Source of the DNA: Obelidium mucronatum
Taxonomy: Eukaryota > Chytridiomycota > Chytridiomycetes > Chytridiales > Chytriomycetaceae
Assembly (NCBI GenBank): GCA_025765595.1
Contig: JAIVFH010000018.1
Span: 367,501-418,206, forward strand
Direction: 5' to 3'
DNA: 50,706 nucleotides
The notes below the pieces were generated by a model. That model had not been told where the DNA came from. It saw only the letters and a list, made by a program, of their open reading frames with translations, and made no database searches. Each line of letters begins with the position of its first letter. The first letter of the stretch is position 1. Positions 30,456 to 40,600 of the stretch are shown here, piece by piece. The position numbers and the translations under genes were made by a program.

Positions 30456-33400
30456 ATTCCCCGCCCAGTTTGGCGATGCAAACTGTCAACCTTTCCGTTC
30501 CCTCATCATCGGATTCCAAGATTGTGCTTCCATGTACACTTGTTGTCGGGGAAAAATTTTCTTCTTCTTCATCTCCAAACCTTACCAAGCCCTTTTCTTT
30601 GGGTGCCTTTGTGGATAGTGGGTGTTCGGCTTTCGGCCTTATTTCCTTAGATTTCGCTCTAAGAAATAAAATACCTGTTGTTCCTTCCTCCACTCTGTAC
30701 AATGTTAATTTAGCAGATGGTTCGCGTTCTCGCTCCATTACTAAACAAACAGTACCTTTAACCTGTCAAATTGGTGCTCATACCGAAACGATGTCTCTTC
30801 TTGTCGCGGATATTTCTTGTCCGCTTATTTTAGGTCTTCCATGGCTTCGCCTTCACAACCCTCGCGTTAATTGGCGTCACATGTTGGTCACATTCTCCGA
30901 TGGGGCTTGCCTGTCAGCTGACCACGTTCCCCCTGAGGCTTTTACCGCCTTGCCTTATTCCCCTCCAGACGATCCAGCTGTCAAGAATCTGGAGGTTTCT
31001 ACCGCTTCTGTTTCAATCCCGACGGAAAATCCGCCAGCGAGTTCTACACCGGACGTTGAGTTGCTTAATACCACTGCGTTTTTTGGCATTGCCAAGAAAC
31101 ATGGGCTTACTATCTTTGCCGCTCGAATGGATGTCACTTCTTCTAAAGATGATGACACTCCCACCGTGTCAATTTCAGCTGTGATTAATACAAAGGACTA
31201 TCAGGAGTCTGCTATCGTTTCTGACGATAGAGGAGTGCCTTTACGCTACAAGCAGTACTCGGACGTGTTTGCACCCAAGTCTGAGACTCCTCGGCCGCTT
31301 CCACCTCATCGCCCTTACGACTTGCCTATCGAGATCGTTAAGAATGAAGATGGAACTTCGGCAAAATTACCGCCGGCTGGGAAAATTTATCCACTGAGCC
31401 CAGCCGAAGAAAAAGTTCTCCAGGAATATCTTACTAATGCCTTGGCTAGAGGCTGGATATCTCCCTCTACCTCTCCGGTCGCCGCCCCTTGCTTCTTTGT
31501 CAAGAAACCAAATGGTGGTTTCCGTCTTTGCATTGACTATCGTGCCATCAACAACATAGTAGTCAAGAACAAGTTTCCGCTACCGCTGTTCACGGATCTT
31601 GCGGGAAAATTATCCAAGGCTAAAATTTTCACTCACTTGGATCTCCCAGACGCGTACCACTTACTAAGAATACGCTCTGGCGATGAATGGAAAACTGCAT
31701 TTCGCTGCAAGTTTGGCCATTTCCAGTATAATGTGGTTAGTTTCGGTCTAACCAACGCTCCAGCTGCCTTCCAGTACTTCATGAATGACATTTTTTCGGA
31801 TTTACTGGGCGTGTTTGTCATCGTTTATTTGGATGACATTCTAATCTTTTCCGAAGATGAAGAATTACACGAACGTCACGTCAAGGAAGTCTTGGAGCGC
31901 TTGCGGAAACACAACTTGGTAGTCAACCCTGCCAAATGTGCTTTCCATACCAGTTCTACGGAATTCCTGGGCCACATCTTCTCTGCCGATGGTGTCAAGA
32001 TGGATCCTGCCAAGGTTGCTACCGTTTCCAGTTGGCCGGTACCTCAGTCTGTCAAGGACGTGCAAATTTTTCTAGGATTTGCAAATTTTTACCGCCAATT
32101 TATCACCGGCTACTCCGATATTGTGTTACCGCTTACCAGCCTAACGCGTAAGGAAGCCAAAATTGGACCCTTTCCATGGTCCGAAGCCGCGGCATCGGCT
32201 TTTGAAAAGCTTAAACATGCCTTCTCCACCGCTCCGGTCCTGATTCACTTCGATCCCAGTCGCACCGTGTATGTGGAAACTGATTGCTCAGATTTTGCAC
32301 TGGGCGCAATTTTATCCCAGTTCGGTTCGGATGGAAGGTTACATCCTGTTGCCTTTCACTCCCGCAAGTTAATTCCAGCGGAAATCAACTACGATACTCA
32401 CGACAAGGAACTGCTTGCCATCGTAGACGCGTTCGCGGCTTGGAGACATTACCTGATAGCCGTGGAACCTTCGGATCCAATCATTGTGTTCTCTGATCAT
32501 GATCGCCTTCAAAACTTTACTGCCGTTCAGCAACTTACCCGTCGCCAATATAGGTGGATGACTAAGTTGTCGGAATTTAGTTTTAAAATTTTTCATCGCC
32601 CTGGCCGACTTTCCGGAAAACCAGACGCGCTGTCCCGCCGCCCTGACTACGTCACTCAGCAAGGCGATGAGCTGCATAAACAAAACTTTATTCAGCTGTT
32701 CCAACGTGTGGATATTGATGACATTACCATTGTCAATTCGGACAAAAGCTGGATCGATCGCGTCACCCTCGCTACTTCGAAGTCTGCTCTGTACGCCTTA
32801 CACAAAAAGCGCAAGTTACACATTATCTTCACTGAATCCAACGGTCTCATCTTTCGTGATGAACTTATTTACCTTCCAACTGAGGAGCTTCAACTTGAAG
32901 TTTTCCGTCAACGTCACTGTGCTCCCGCTGCTGGCCACTTTGGTGTTGCTAAAACAGTTGAGTTAATCTCTCGTGATTACTGGTTTCCGCGCATGCGGCG
33001 CGTAGTTCAGCGTTTCATCGCAAACTGCGACGCGTGTCAGCGTTCTCGTTCTTCTCGCCATGCTCCATTTGGCCTTCTCCAACCCTTACCTGTTCCTTCC
33101 AAACCATGGATGGATATCTCTATGGATTGGATTACTGACTTGCCAATTAGTCAAGGTTTTGATGCCTTACTTGTGGTAAAAGATAGGCTTACCAAGCAAG
33201 CCCACTTTATTCCTACGGTAAAAACTTCTACAGGTGCTGACACTGCAGACATCTACATTCGGGAAGTTTTTAGACTTCACGGTGCTTCCAGATCCATTGT
33301 ATCCGATCGCGACCCGCGTTTTACTGGTGGTTTCTGGCAACGTTTTATGGATCTCCTAAACGTTAAACTTAACATTTCTACCGCTTTTCACCCTCAAACT

Positions 33401-34216
33401 GATGGATCTACTGAGGTCCTCAACCAAGTCATTGAACAATACCTACGCGTTTTCTGTAACTACCAGCAAGACGATTGGGTATCCAAATTACCGCTTTGCG
33501 AATTTGCCTACAACGATTCTTTGGTAACCACTACTGGTCATACACCGTTCTTCGCAAACTCTGGTCACAATCCAATTTTTGACCCCTCTGTTATTCGTGA
33601 ATCCTTGGTTCCTGACGCTGAAAATTGCCTCGCGTCTATGAAAACAATTCTTGAAGACCTTCGTGCGAACTTAAAGTTTGCCCAGGAAGGTTACACCACA
33701 CAAGCCAACAAATCTCGGTTACCGGTTCCGGAAATTAAACCCGGAGACTTGGTTTTCTTGGATCGCCGCAATATCAAGACTAATCGTCCTTCTCAAAAGA
33801 TTGATGATAAGAAACTTGGTCCTTTTAAAGTCAAGCGCGTCATTAACCCAGTCGCCTTTGAGCTTGCCTTACCTTCAACCATGCGTATTCATCCAGTATT
33901 CCACGCGTCTTTGCTGCATCCCAAGACTAAGAATATTGTCGCCGCGTTTACCCAACCTCCGCCTCCGCCAGTTATCGTGGACAACACTGAAGAATGGGAA
34001 GTTCAAGAAATCTTGGATTCTCGCGTTTTCTACAACAAACTTCAATATTTGGTACACTGGATGGGTTATTCTAACTCTGATCGCTCTTGGGAACCTGCTG
34101 CCAATGTTTCGGGTGCTGCTGAGTTGGTTTCTGAATTCCATGCCAAATATCCCGATAAGCCTGGTCCTGGTGCGATTGCTGCAAGTGTTCGCAATCGCAA
34201 GAAAAGAAGGGGATGA
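30419..34216 (+). CDS. pol: Pol polyprotein: protease, RT, RNase H, integrase, chromodomain
   Basis: Open in the -1 frame relative to gag with no ATG near its start, so it is read as Gag-Pol. Domains in order: aspartic protease (GAFVDSGCSAFGL, about 30610); reverse transcriptase (FFVKKPNGGFRLCIDYRAI near 31500, catalytic YLDD at 31825-31836); RNase H (VETDCSDFALGAILSQ, about 32275); integrase HHCC zinc domain (HFGVAKTVELIS with CDACQR, 32935-33045); DDE core (SMDWITDL, VSDRDPRFTGG, STEVLNQ); and a C-terminal chromodomain (EEWEVQEILDSRVF, LVHWMGYSNSDRSWEP, 33990-34150). All catalytic residues I can check are present. Chromodomains steer integration, often to histone-marked heterochromatin. The final codons (RNRKKRRG) overlap the polypurine tract. 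Confidence 0.95.
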   Translation, partial: CSERPGKGCSGVNSPPSLAMQTVNLSVPSSSDSKIVLPCTLVVGEKFSSSSSPNLTKPFSLGAFVDSGCSAFGLISLDFALRNKIPVVPSSTLYNVNLADGSRSRSITKQTVPLTCQIGAHTETMSLLVADISCPLILGLPWLRLHNPRVNWRHMLVTFSDGACLSADHVPPEAFTALPYSPPDDPAVKNLEVSTASVSIPTENPPASSTPDVELLNTTAFFGIAKKHGLTIFAARMDVTSSKDDDTPTVSISAVINTKDYQESAIVSDDRGVPLRYKQYSDVFAPKSETPRPLPPHRPYDLPIEIVKNEDGTSAKLPPAGKIYPLSPAEEKVLQEYLTNALARGWISPSTSPVAAPCFFVKKPNGGFRLCIDYRAINNIVVKNKFPLPLFTDLAGKLSKAKIFTHLDLPDAYHLLRIRSGDEWKTAFRCKFGHFQYNVVSFGLTNAPAAFQYFMNDIFSDLLGVFVIVYLDDILIFSEDEELHERHVKEVLERLRKHNLVVNPAKCAFHTSSTEFLGHIFSADGVKMDPAKVATVSSWPVPQSVKDVQIFLGFANFYRQFITGYSDIVLPLTSLTRKEAKIGPFPWSEAAASAFEKLKHAFSTAPVLIHFDPSRTVYVETDCSDFALGAILSQFGSDGRLHPVAFHSRKLIPAEINYDTHDKELLAIVDAFAAWRHYLIAVEPSDPIIVFSDHDRLQNFTAVQQLTRRQYRWMTKLSEFSFKIFHRPGRLSGKPDALSRRPDYVTQQGDELHKQNFIQLFQRVDIDDITIVNSDKSWIDRVTLATSKSALYALHKKRKLHIIFTESNGLIFRDELIYLPTEELQLEVFRQRHCAPAAGHFGVAKTVELISRDYWFPRMRRVVQRFIANCDACQRSRSSRHAPFGLLQPLPVPSKPWMDISMDWITDLPISQGFDALLVVKDRLTKQAHFIPTVKTSTGADTADIYIREVFRLHGASRSIVSDRDPRFTGGFWQRFMDLLNVKLNISTAFHPQTDGSTEVLNQVIEQYLRVFCNYQQDDWVSKLPLCEFAYNDSLVTTTGHTPFFANSGHNPIFDPSVIRESLVPDAENCLASMKTILEDLRANLKFAQEGYTTQANKSRLPVPEIKPGDLVFLDRRNIKTNRPSQKIDDKKLGPFKVKRVINPVAFELALPSTMRIHPVFHASLLHPKTKNIVAAFTQPPPPPVIVDNTEEWEVQEILDSRVFYNKLQYLVHWMGYSNSDRSWEPAANVSGAAELVSEFHAKYPDKPGPGAIAASVRNRKKRRG
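34199..34213 (+). other. polypurine tract
   Basis: AAGAAAAGAAGGGGA ends three bases before the 3' LTR. This is where plus-strand DNA synthesis would be primed. It is also the last coding part of pol. Confidence 0.85.
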
Positions 34217-34708
34217 TGTTAGGAATCACCCGTCTTATAGGGATATTTCTCTATACTTCCGTAGCTTAGTGGTCATTACGCGCGACTCTCACGGTGGAAA
34301 CCCGGGTTCGATCCCCGCTATTAACATTTTACTTTAAGTTTCTATTTTTGTATTTGTCATCTTTGATTTGTCACTTTACTAAGTTTTTCTGTTTCATTTT
34401 GTGATATCATTCTTGATTTCACATATTATTGTGCTATCACTCTTGCTATCACAATTTCTGTTTGATTTTCAGTTTGTTTTCTGTTTTTGAACTTTTGTTA
34501 TTTGAAATTCCAGAACTTGCATAAATAGCAAGCTTTCTGCTCTGAGTTTTAGTTCAGTTTCAATACATTCTGTGTTAGTCTTCAGTTTTGTAACTCTTCA
34601 ATCCCGTCTCTCGTGACCTCAAGCCGTTATTGGACAAGCCCTCGTGCCCCCTAAGCCCTCGTGCCTTCAAGAACCCTTAAGTCTTTTATTGACTATCTGG
34701 TTCTAACA
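34217..34708 (+). repeat. 3' LTR, 492 bp
   Basis: Same sequence as the 5' LTR except at 34223 and 34324. Followed by the target duplication ACCAA. Confidence 0.95.
34255..34330 (+). other. tRNA-Glu(CTC)-like Pol III cassette inside the 3' LTR
   Basis: Second copy of the 28700-28775 cassette, offset by 5555 bp. A box, B box and TTTT run are unchanged; one base near the 3' end differs (A for G). Confidence 0.75.
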
Positions 34709-34713
34709 ACCAA
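34709..34713. repeat. target site duplication, right copy (ACCAA)
   Basis: Matches 28657-28661 and abuts the 3' LTR end CTAACA. Confidence 0.93.
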
Positions 34714-35376
34714 TCAATCCTCAAAGAAGCTGGAGAAGACACGGCCATCCCGCAGAAAAAAGAACAAAGCACAGAAAAGCAGCACCTGCCAAAGCTCCCG
34801 GCTAACCACGTGATCTTCAAAGAAGGCGACGACATACCAGAATTCTTAGCACAGCTAGAAAAGTTGCTAGAGCTCTTCCAAACCACAGCGGAAACAACAG
34901 CGCACAAAATAATCAACATGTGCCTTAGCCCCGAAGTAAACAAAAGGGTGGGGAAACAGCACAACTTGAATGATCTAGCAAAGGAATTGGCGAAGGACAA
35001 ATACAGAGAAGATTACTTGGATGAGATCAGAACCGAAACAAAGAAAGAAAAGCTGAAAGAAGCATGGTCCTTCGGAGCACTAAGAGACCACCACAGGAAA
35101 CTCAAACGGGTAGCAAGGTACTTCCTAGGATCAAGTGTTCGGAAAATTTACAGTGACACACTACCCAGTCAACTAGCACTGCTAGCAGCAAACTTCCCAA
35201 CAACGTCACTAGAAGAGATAATATCGATAGTCGAGGGATTTGCCAGGAAGCACGAACCAATATCATACAGCAGCTACGCGAGCAGAAGAAATAACTCAAA
35301 CCTGACACCGGGCCCCAGATGCACACTACACCCCGACGCAAGAGACGGACACACCAATGAAGAATGTGTATGTTAA
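34714..35376 (+). pseudogene. Gag-like ORF of an older retroelement, C-terminal half (interrupted)
   Basis: Continues the frame of 28338-28661 after the inserted chromovirus: 220 codons and a stop. It contains a capsid-like block (FKEGDDIPEFLAQLEKLLEL) and ends with a His/Cys motif (CTLHPDARDGHTNEEC) of the kind that closes many fungal retroelement Gag proteins. Apart from the insertion the frame is undamaged, so the host element was not yet decayed here when it was hit. Confidence 0.7.
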
Positions 35377-37165
35377 ATAGTGCAATCTGTATAAGTAAGA
35401 GTGGATGTTTTAGTTGTTTTAGCTTGACCACTTTATTATTTTTCGCTCGCAATGTGAATAAAGATATGTAGAGAGAGAAAATTGATAAATCGCGTTAAGT
35501 AAAATAGCTAGTGGACGACTAGTGTAAAGCAGAAGGAGCTGAGAGAGAGGATAGAACGTCTGTAACACGGGATGCCTCCAATATCCCAGGAACTGCGGTC
35601 CAGGTGAGTTCCCAGAACGCCCCATAGGCTGAGCACGGCTGTGTGCTACAGATCCAGCCACACTCTCCGCAAGCCTGAGCTCCAGGCCCACGCTGTAAGC
35701 CCAGATCCCTCCCGCGGATATAACCTATGGGTTTGTCATTGTTTGGTTAGTAATCTCTCCACACTTTTAATTCCCGTGCGAAGTTAAACTGATCACAATT
35801 AGTGGTCCCTGGCCCTGATACCAACTGCGGAAATAGCTGCCGCTACAACTTTGATTCTATCAAAGGGTTAAAAGCAAACAAATAAAGAAAGAAGAAGAAG
35901 ATAGAAGAATAAAGAACGAAATTAAATAAACCACCACTTACTAACCCCTCACGCACCTCAAGCCCATCATCCACCCTCATCTCCCCACACGCCACTGTTT
36001 GATTTTGACCAGGCCTCACCTCTGCCGCACCGTGGGTCATCAAACACGTGATAATAATTATTACTAGCTAGACGGAATTGTAATCGCGGTCCCGGGTCCC
36101 TGCCTTGGGGTCCGCAATCCGCAACACAGTTAAGTCGCGCCACCAGAATTCCAATAGCGCCTTTCTCGATCCCCTGCTACCAGTCTGGGCCACTCTGTGT
36201 CCGCCGCCTCCAGGCCTACGTAATAATACCGCAAGGTCCCGTGGATCTCTTCGATCCACTCATGTGACTTGCGTTACACACGCGTCATCCAACATCAAAC
36301 CCCTTGTCCTGCGAACGCATCACAGGAGAACGATAGAATGCGTTAAGTTGCGCATCTAGAGAACCTACACCCTCCCCAGGATAATCATGTAAGTAACCGA
36401 CACGTTGTTACTCTGAAACTGGGACTCGTGGTAAGCCCTGTAGAGCTGGATAGTGGCCTACTATTTCATTCTCAGCAACTTGTATTTTATTTCTTCACCG
36501 CACCCCCTTTTTGTAGTTTCCCCCACAAAATGTAAATCTGCAACAAAGAAATCCAATTCCCCCAACACAAATAAATAAATAATAAATAACCAAATAAATC
36601 ATAAATAAATAAGTGTGTAAATAAAGATAAAATAAAGTGAATTGAAGAAACCCCAGTGAAGTGAATTCCCACTTTACACGTCGAACAGCGGAACAACTAA
36701 AACCACAGGAACCAGAGAGGGCTACGTGCAACCATTGAATGGAACTGGCAAAGAAAGACCCAAGAATACGATACTTCCATCTAGAGACACGGTGTTACAG
36801 AAAGAACCCAGAACTTCGAAGAGAAAGAATGATCACGCTGAAGAGTATGAACATCGACGTCCTGGAGGAAGACATTTCGCACTCATCAGGAGACAAGTAA
36901 ACAAAGTCCAGCTAAACTGCATCAATTTTTTTTATGTCCCCTCGCTTTATTCTCGATAATTTCTTTGGTTCTTCCTCATTCCAGCCGATATTCTACTATT
37001 CCTAAATAAAAAATTCACAAAGGCATCAACACAAAAAAAAAAAAAAGAGAGAGACAGGGAATGTAGAGTTAAGGCAAACAACACCTTACAACCCGCAAGC
37101 CAATGGGATCCATGAAAGACACGTAGGAATTTCGCAGCAATTATTTCATAAAATGATCCAACACG
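35377..37165. other. decayed repeat-derived region without intact genes
   Basis: About 1.8 kb with frequent stops in all frames and shifting composition (AT-rich 36480-36640). Apart from a primer-site-like sequence at 35808-35823 (minus), I see no gene. The frame near 36726-36900 has no recognisable product. Confidence 0.5.
35808..35827 (-). other. possible LTR end and tRNA-iMet-type primer-binding site (minus strand)
   Basis: On the minus strand the sequence reads CCGCA, GT, then TGGTATCAGGGCCAGG. The last part resembles the widespread retroelement primer site complementary to initiator tRNA-Met (TGGTATCAGAGCCAGG), with one difference. The 2-nt gap after CA is the expected LTR spacing. The LTR itself could not be delimited. 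Confidence 0.35.
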
Positions 37166-37659
37166 ATGGAAACTATGATCCCATGGGTCCAATACTTCAT
37201 GAACGTTAACATATCTAGAACTCATAAATCAAGTCCTTTCAGTTTAATGTTTGCAAGACTCTCGAATCACTTTCAAGACTACACATATGCCCAAGAACAA
37301 TCAATGTCACTCGAGGAGTTACATGCGCGGGCAGATTATATGCATGAAATTGTTTTTCCTGCCGTATCTAAGTCTATAGCAAGATATAACCTAGAATCAA
37401 AACTTTGATTTGATCGGGCATTTGCACCGCAACATCTCAAGCTAATATCAAGTAATCTAGAAGACAAATGGTTTTTAACAGGAGAAGTCGAAAAAATTTT
37501 AGATCATAAGGAGGAGGAAGGGCAAAAAGTCTATTTGGTTAAATGGAAAGATCTTCCCCAATCTGCGGCATCTTGGGTAGTTTATTCAGACTTCCAGAAC
37601 ACAGCCATCATCGAAGTCTATCATGCTAAATTACTCCGTATGACTCGCGGCGTAGGTAA
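37166..37659 (+). pseudogene. integrase C-terminus and chromodomain remnant of an older retroelement
   Basis: The frame reads an integrase tail (ISRTHKSSPFSLMFAR), then an in-frame TGA at 37406, then continues into a chromodomain-like block (EKILDHKEEEGQKVYLVKWK, then SWVVYSD). It has no LTR or own stop codon; the frame runs out into the satellite that begins at 37660. Protease, RT and RNase H are missing, so most of pol has been deleted. It may belong to the same older element as the Gag-like ORF. Confidence 0.7.
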
Positions 37660-40600
37660 CATGTTTGTACCACCCGATGGGAGCTGCTAGACATTCCAAG
37701 CATGTTTGCTACATTAAAAACAAGCTGGGGCAAAGTTTGGCAGTGCTAGCACTTCTGTGTGTCTCACAAATGTTGTTCCCTGGATTTGGGAACAACATTG
37801 GGGAATGGCAATACCAACCACTGGGAGCTGCTAGACATTCCAAACATGTTTGCTACATTAAAAACAAGCTGGCGCAATGTTCCCTGGATTTGGGAACAGG
37901 TAATGGCAATACCACCCACTGGGAGCTGCTAGACATTCCAAACATGTTTGCTACATTAAAAACAAGCTGGCGCAAAGTTTGGCTGCTCTAGCACTTCTGT
38001 GTGTCTCACAAATGTTGTTCCCTGGATTTGGGAACAGGTAATGGCAATACCACCCAATGGGAGCCATAAGACATTCCAAGCATGTTTGCTACATTAAAAA
38101 CAAGCTGAGCAAAGTTTGGCAGTGCTAGCACTTCTGTGTGTCTCACAAATGTTGTTCCCTGGATTTGGGAACAACATTGGGGAATGGCAATACCAACCAC
38201 TGGGAGCTGCGAGACATTCCAAACATGTTTGCTACATTAAAAACAAGCTGGCGCAAAGTTTGGCTGCTCTAGCACTTCTGTGTGTCTCACAAATGTTGTT
38301 CCCTGGATTTGGGAACAGGTAATGGCAATACCACCCAATGGGAGCCATAAGACATTCCAAGCATGTTTGCTACATTAAAAACAAGCTGAGCAAAGTTTGG
38401 CAGTGCTAGCACTTCTGTGTGTCTCACAAATGTTGTTCCCTGGATTTGGGAACAACATTGGGGAATGGCAATACCAACCACTGGGAGCTGCTAGACATTC
38501 CAAACATGTTTTCTACATTAAAAACAAGCTGGTGCAAAGTTTAGCAGTGCTAGCACTTCTGTGTGTCTCACAAATGTTGTTCCCTGGATTTGGGAACAAC
38601 ATTGGGTAATGGCAATACCACCCAATGGGAGCTATAAGACATTCCAAACATGTTTGCTACATTAAAAACAAGCTGGCGCAAAGTTTGGCAGTGCTAGCAC
38701 TTCTGTGTGTCTCACAAATGTTGTTCCCTGGATTTGGGAACAACATTGGGTAATGGCAATACCACCCACAGGGAGCTGCTAGACATTCCAAGCATGTTTT
38801 CTACATTAAAAACAAGCTGGTGCAAAGTTTGGCTGCTCTAGCACTTCTGTGTGTCTCACAAATGTTGTTCCCTGGATTTGGGAACAACATTGGGTAATGG
38901 CAATACCACCCAATGGGAGCCATAAGACATTCCAAGCATGTTTGCTACATTAAAAACAAGCTGGTGCAAAGTTTGGCAGTGCTAGCACTTCTGTGTGTCT
39001 CACAAATGTTGTTCCCTGGATTTGGGAACAACATTGGGTAATGGCAATACCACCCACTGGGAGCTGCTAGACATTCCAAGCATGTTTGCTACATTAAAAA
39101 CAAGCTGGTGCAAAGTTTGGCTGCTCTAGCACTTCTGTGTGTCTCACAAATGTTGTTCCCTGGATTTGGGAACAACATTGGGTAATGGCAATACCAACCA
39201 CTGGTAGCTGCTAGACATTCCAAGCATGTTTGCTACATTAAAAACAAGCTGGTGCAAAGTTTGGCTGCTCTAGCACTTCTGTGTGTTTCACAAATGTTGT
39301 TCCCTGGATTTGGGAACAACATTGGGTAATGGCAATACCAACCACTGGGAGCTGCTAGACATTCCAAACATGTTTTCTACATTAAAAACAAGCTGGTGCA
39401 AAGTTTAGCAGTGCTAGCACTTCTGTGTGTCTCACAAATGTTGTTCCCTGGATTTGGGAACAACATTGGGTAATGGCAATACCACCCAATGGGAGCTATA
39501 AGACATTCCAAACATGTTTGCTACATTAAAAACAAGCTGGCGCAAAGTTTGGCAGTGCTAGCACTTCTGTGTGTCTCACAAATGTTGTTCCCTGGATTTG
39601 GGAACAACATTGGGTAATGGCAATACCACCCAATGGGAGCTATAAGACATTCCAAACATGTTTGCTACATTAAAAACAAGCTGGCGCAAAGTTTGGCAGT
39701 GCTAGCACTTCTGTGTGTCTCACAAATGTTGTTCCCTGGATTTGGGAACAACATTGGGTAATGGCAATACCACCCACTGGTAGCTGCTAGACATTCCAAG
39801 CATGTTTGCTACATTAAAAACAAGCTGGTGCAAAGTTTGGCAGTGCTAGCACTTCTGTGTGTCTCACAAATGTTGTTCCCTGGATTTGGGAACAACATTG
39901 GGTAATGGCAATACCACCCACTGGGAGCTGCTAGACATTCCAAGCATGTTTGCTACATTAAAAACAAGCTGGTGCAAAGTTTGGCTGCTCTAGCACTTCT
40001 GTGTGTCTCACAAATGTTGTTCCCTGGATTTGGGAACAGGTAATGGCAATACCACCCAATGGGAGCCATAAGACATTCCAAGCATGTTTGCTACATTAAA
40101 AACAAGCTGAGCAAAGTTTGGCAGTGCTAGCACTTCTGTGTGTCTCACAAATGTTGTTCCCTGGATTTGGGAACAACATTGGGTAATGGCAATACCACCC
40201 AATGGGAGCTATAAGACATTCCAAACATGTTTGCTACATTAAAAACAAGCTGGCGCAAAGTTTGGCAGTGCTAGCACTTCTGTGTGTCTCACAAATGTTG
40301 TTCCCTGGATTTGGGAACAACATTGGGTAATGGCAATACCACCCACAGGGAGCTGCTAGACATTCCAAGCATGTTTTCTACATTAAAAACAAGCTGGTGC
40401 AAAGTTTGGCTGCTCTAGCACTTCTGTGTGTCTCACAAATGTTGTTCCCTGGATTTGGGAACAACATTGGGTAATGGCAATACCACCCAATGGGAGCCAT
40501 AAGACATTCCAAGCATGTTTGCTACATTAAAAACAAGCTGGTGCAAAGTTTGGCAGTGCTAGCACTTCTGTGTGTCTCACAAATGTTGTTCCCTGGATTT

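Larger units (their letters stand above)
28662..34708 (+). mobile_element. complete Ty3/gypsy chromovirus LTR retrotransposon (Tf1/sushi type)
   Basis: 6047 bp with 492-bp LTRs (28662-29153, 34217-34708) beginning TGTTAG and ending CTAACA. The flanks carry a 5-bp target duplication. Gag lies in frame 29178-30455 and Pol in the -1 frame to 34216. Pol order is protease, reverse transcriptase, RNase H, integrase, chromodomain, which defines a chromovirus. The LTRs differ at only two positions by eye and both reading frames are intact, so insertion was recent and the copy may be active. There is no tRNA-type TGG primer site after the LTR; an 11-nt self-complementary site is found instead. Confidence 0.95.

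Noticed and set aside
35419..35691. 90-codon minus-strand frame in the decayed region
   Set aside because: Placed where a Gag would start after the possible minus-strand primer site, but it shows no Gag feature.
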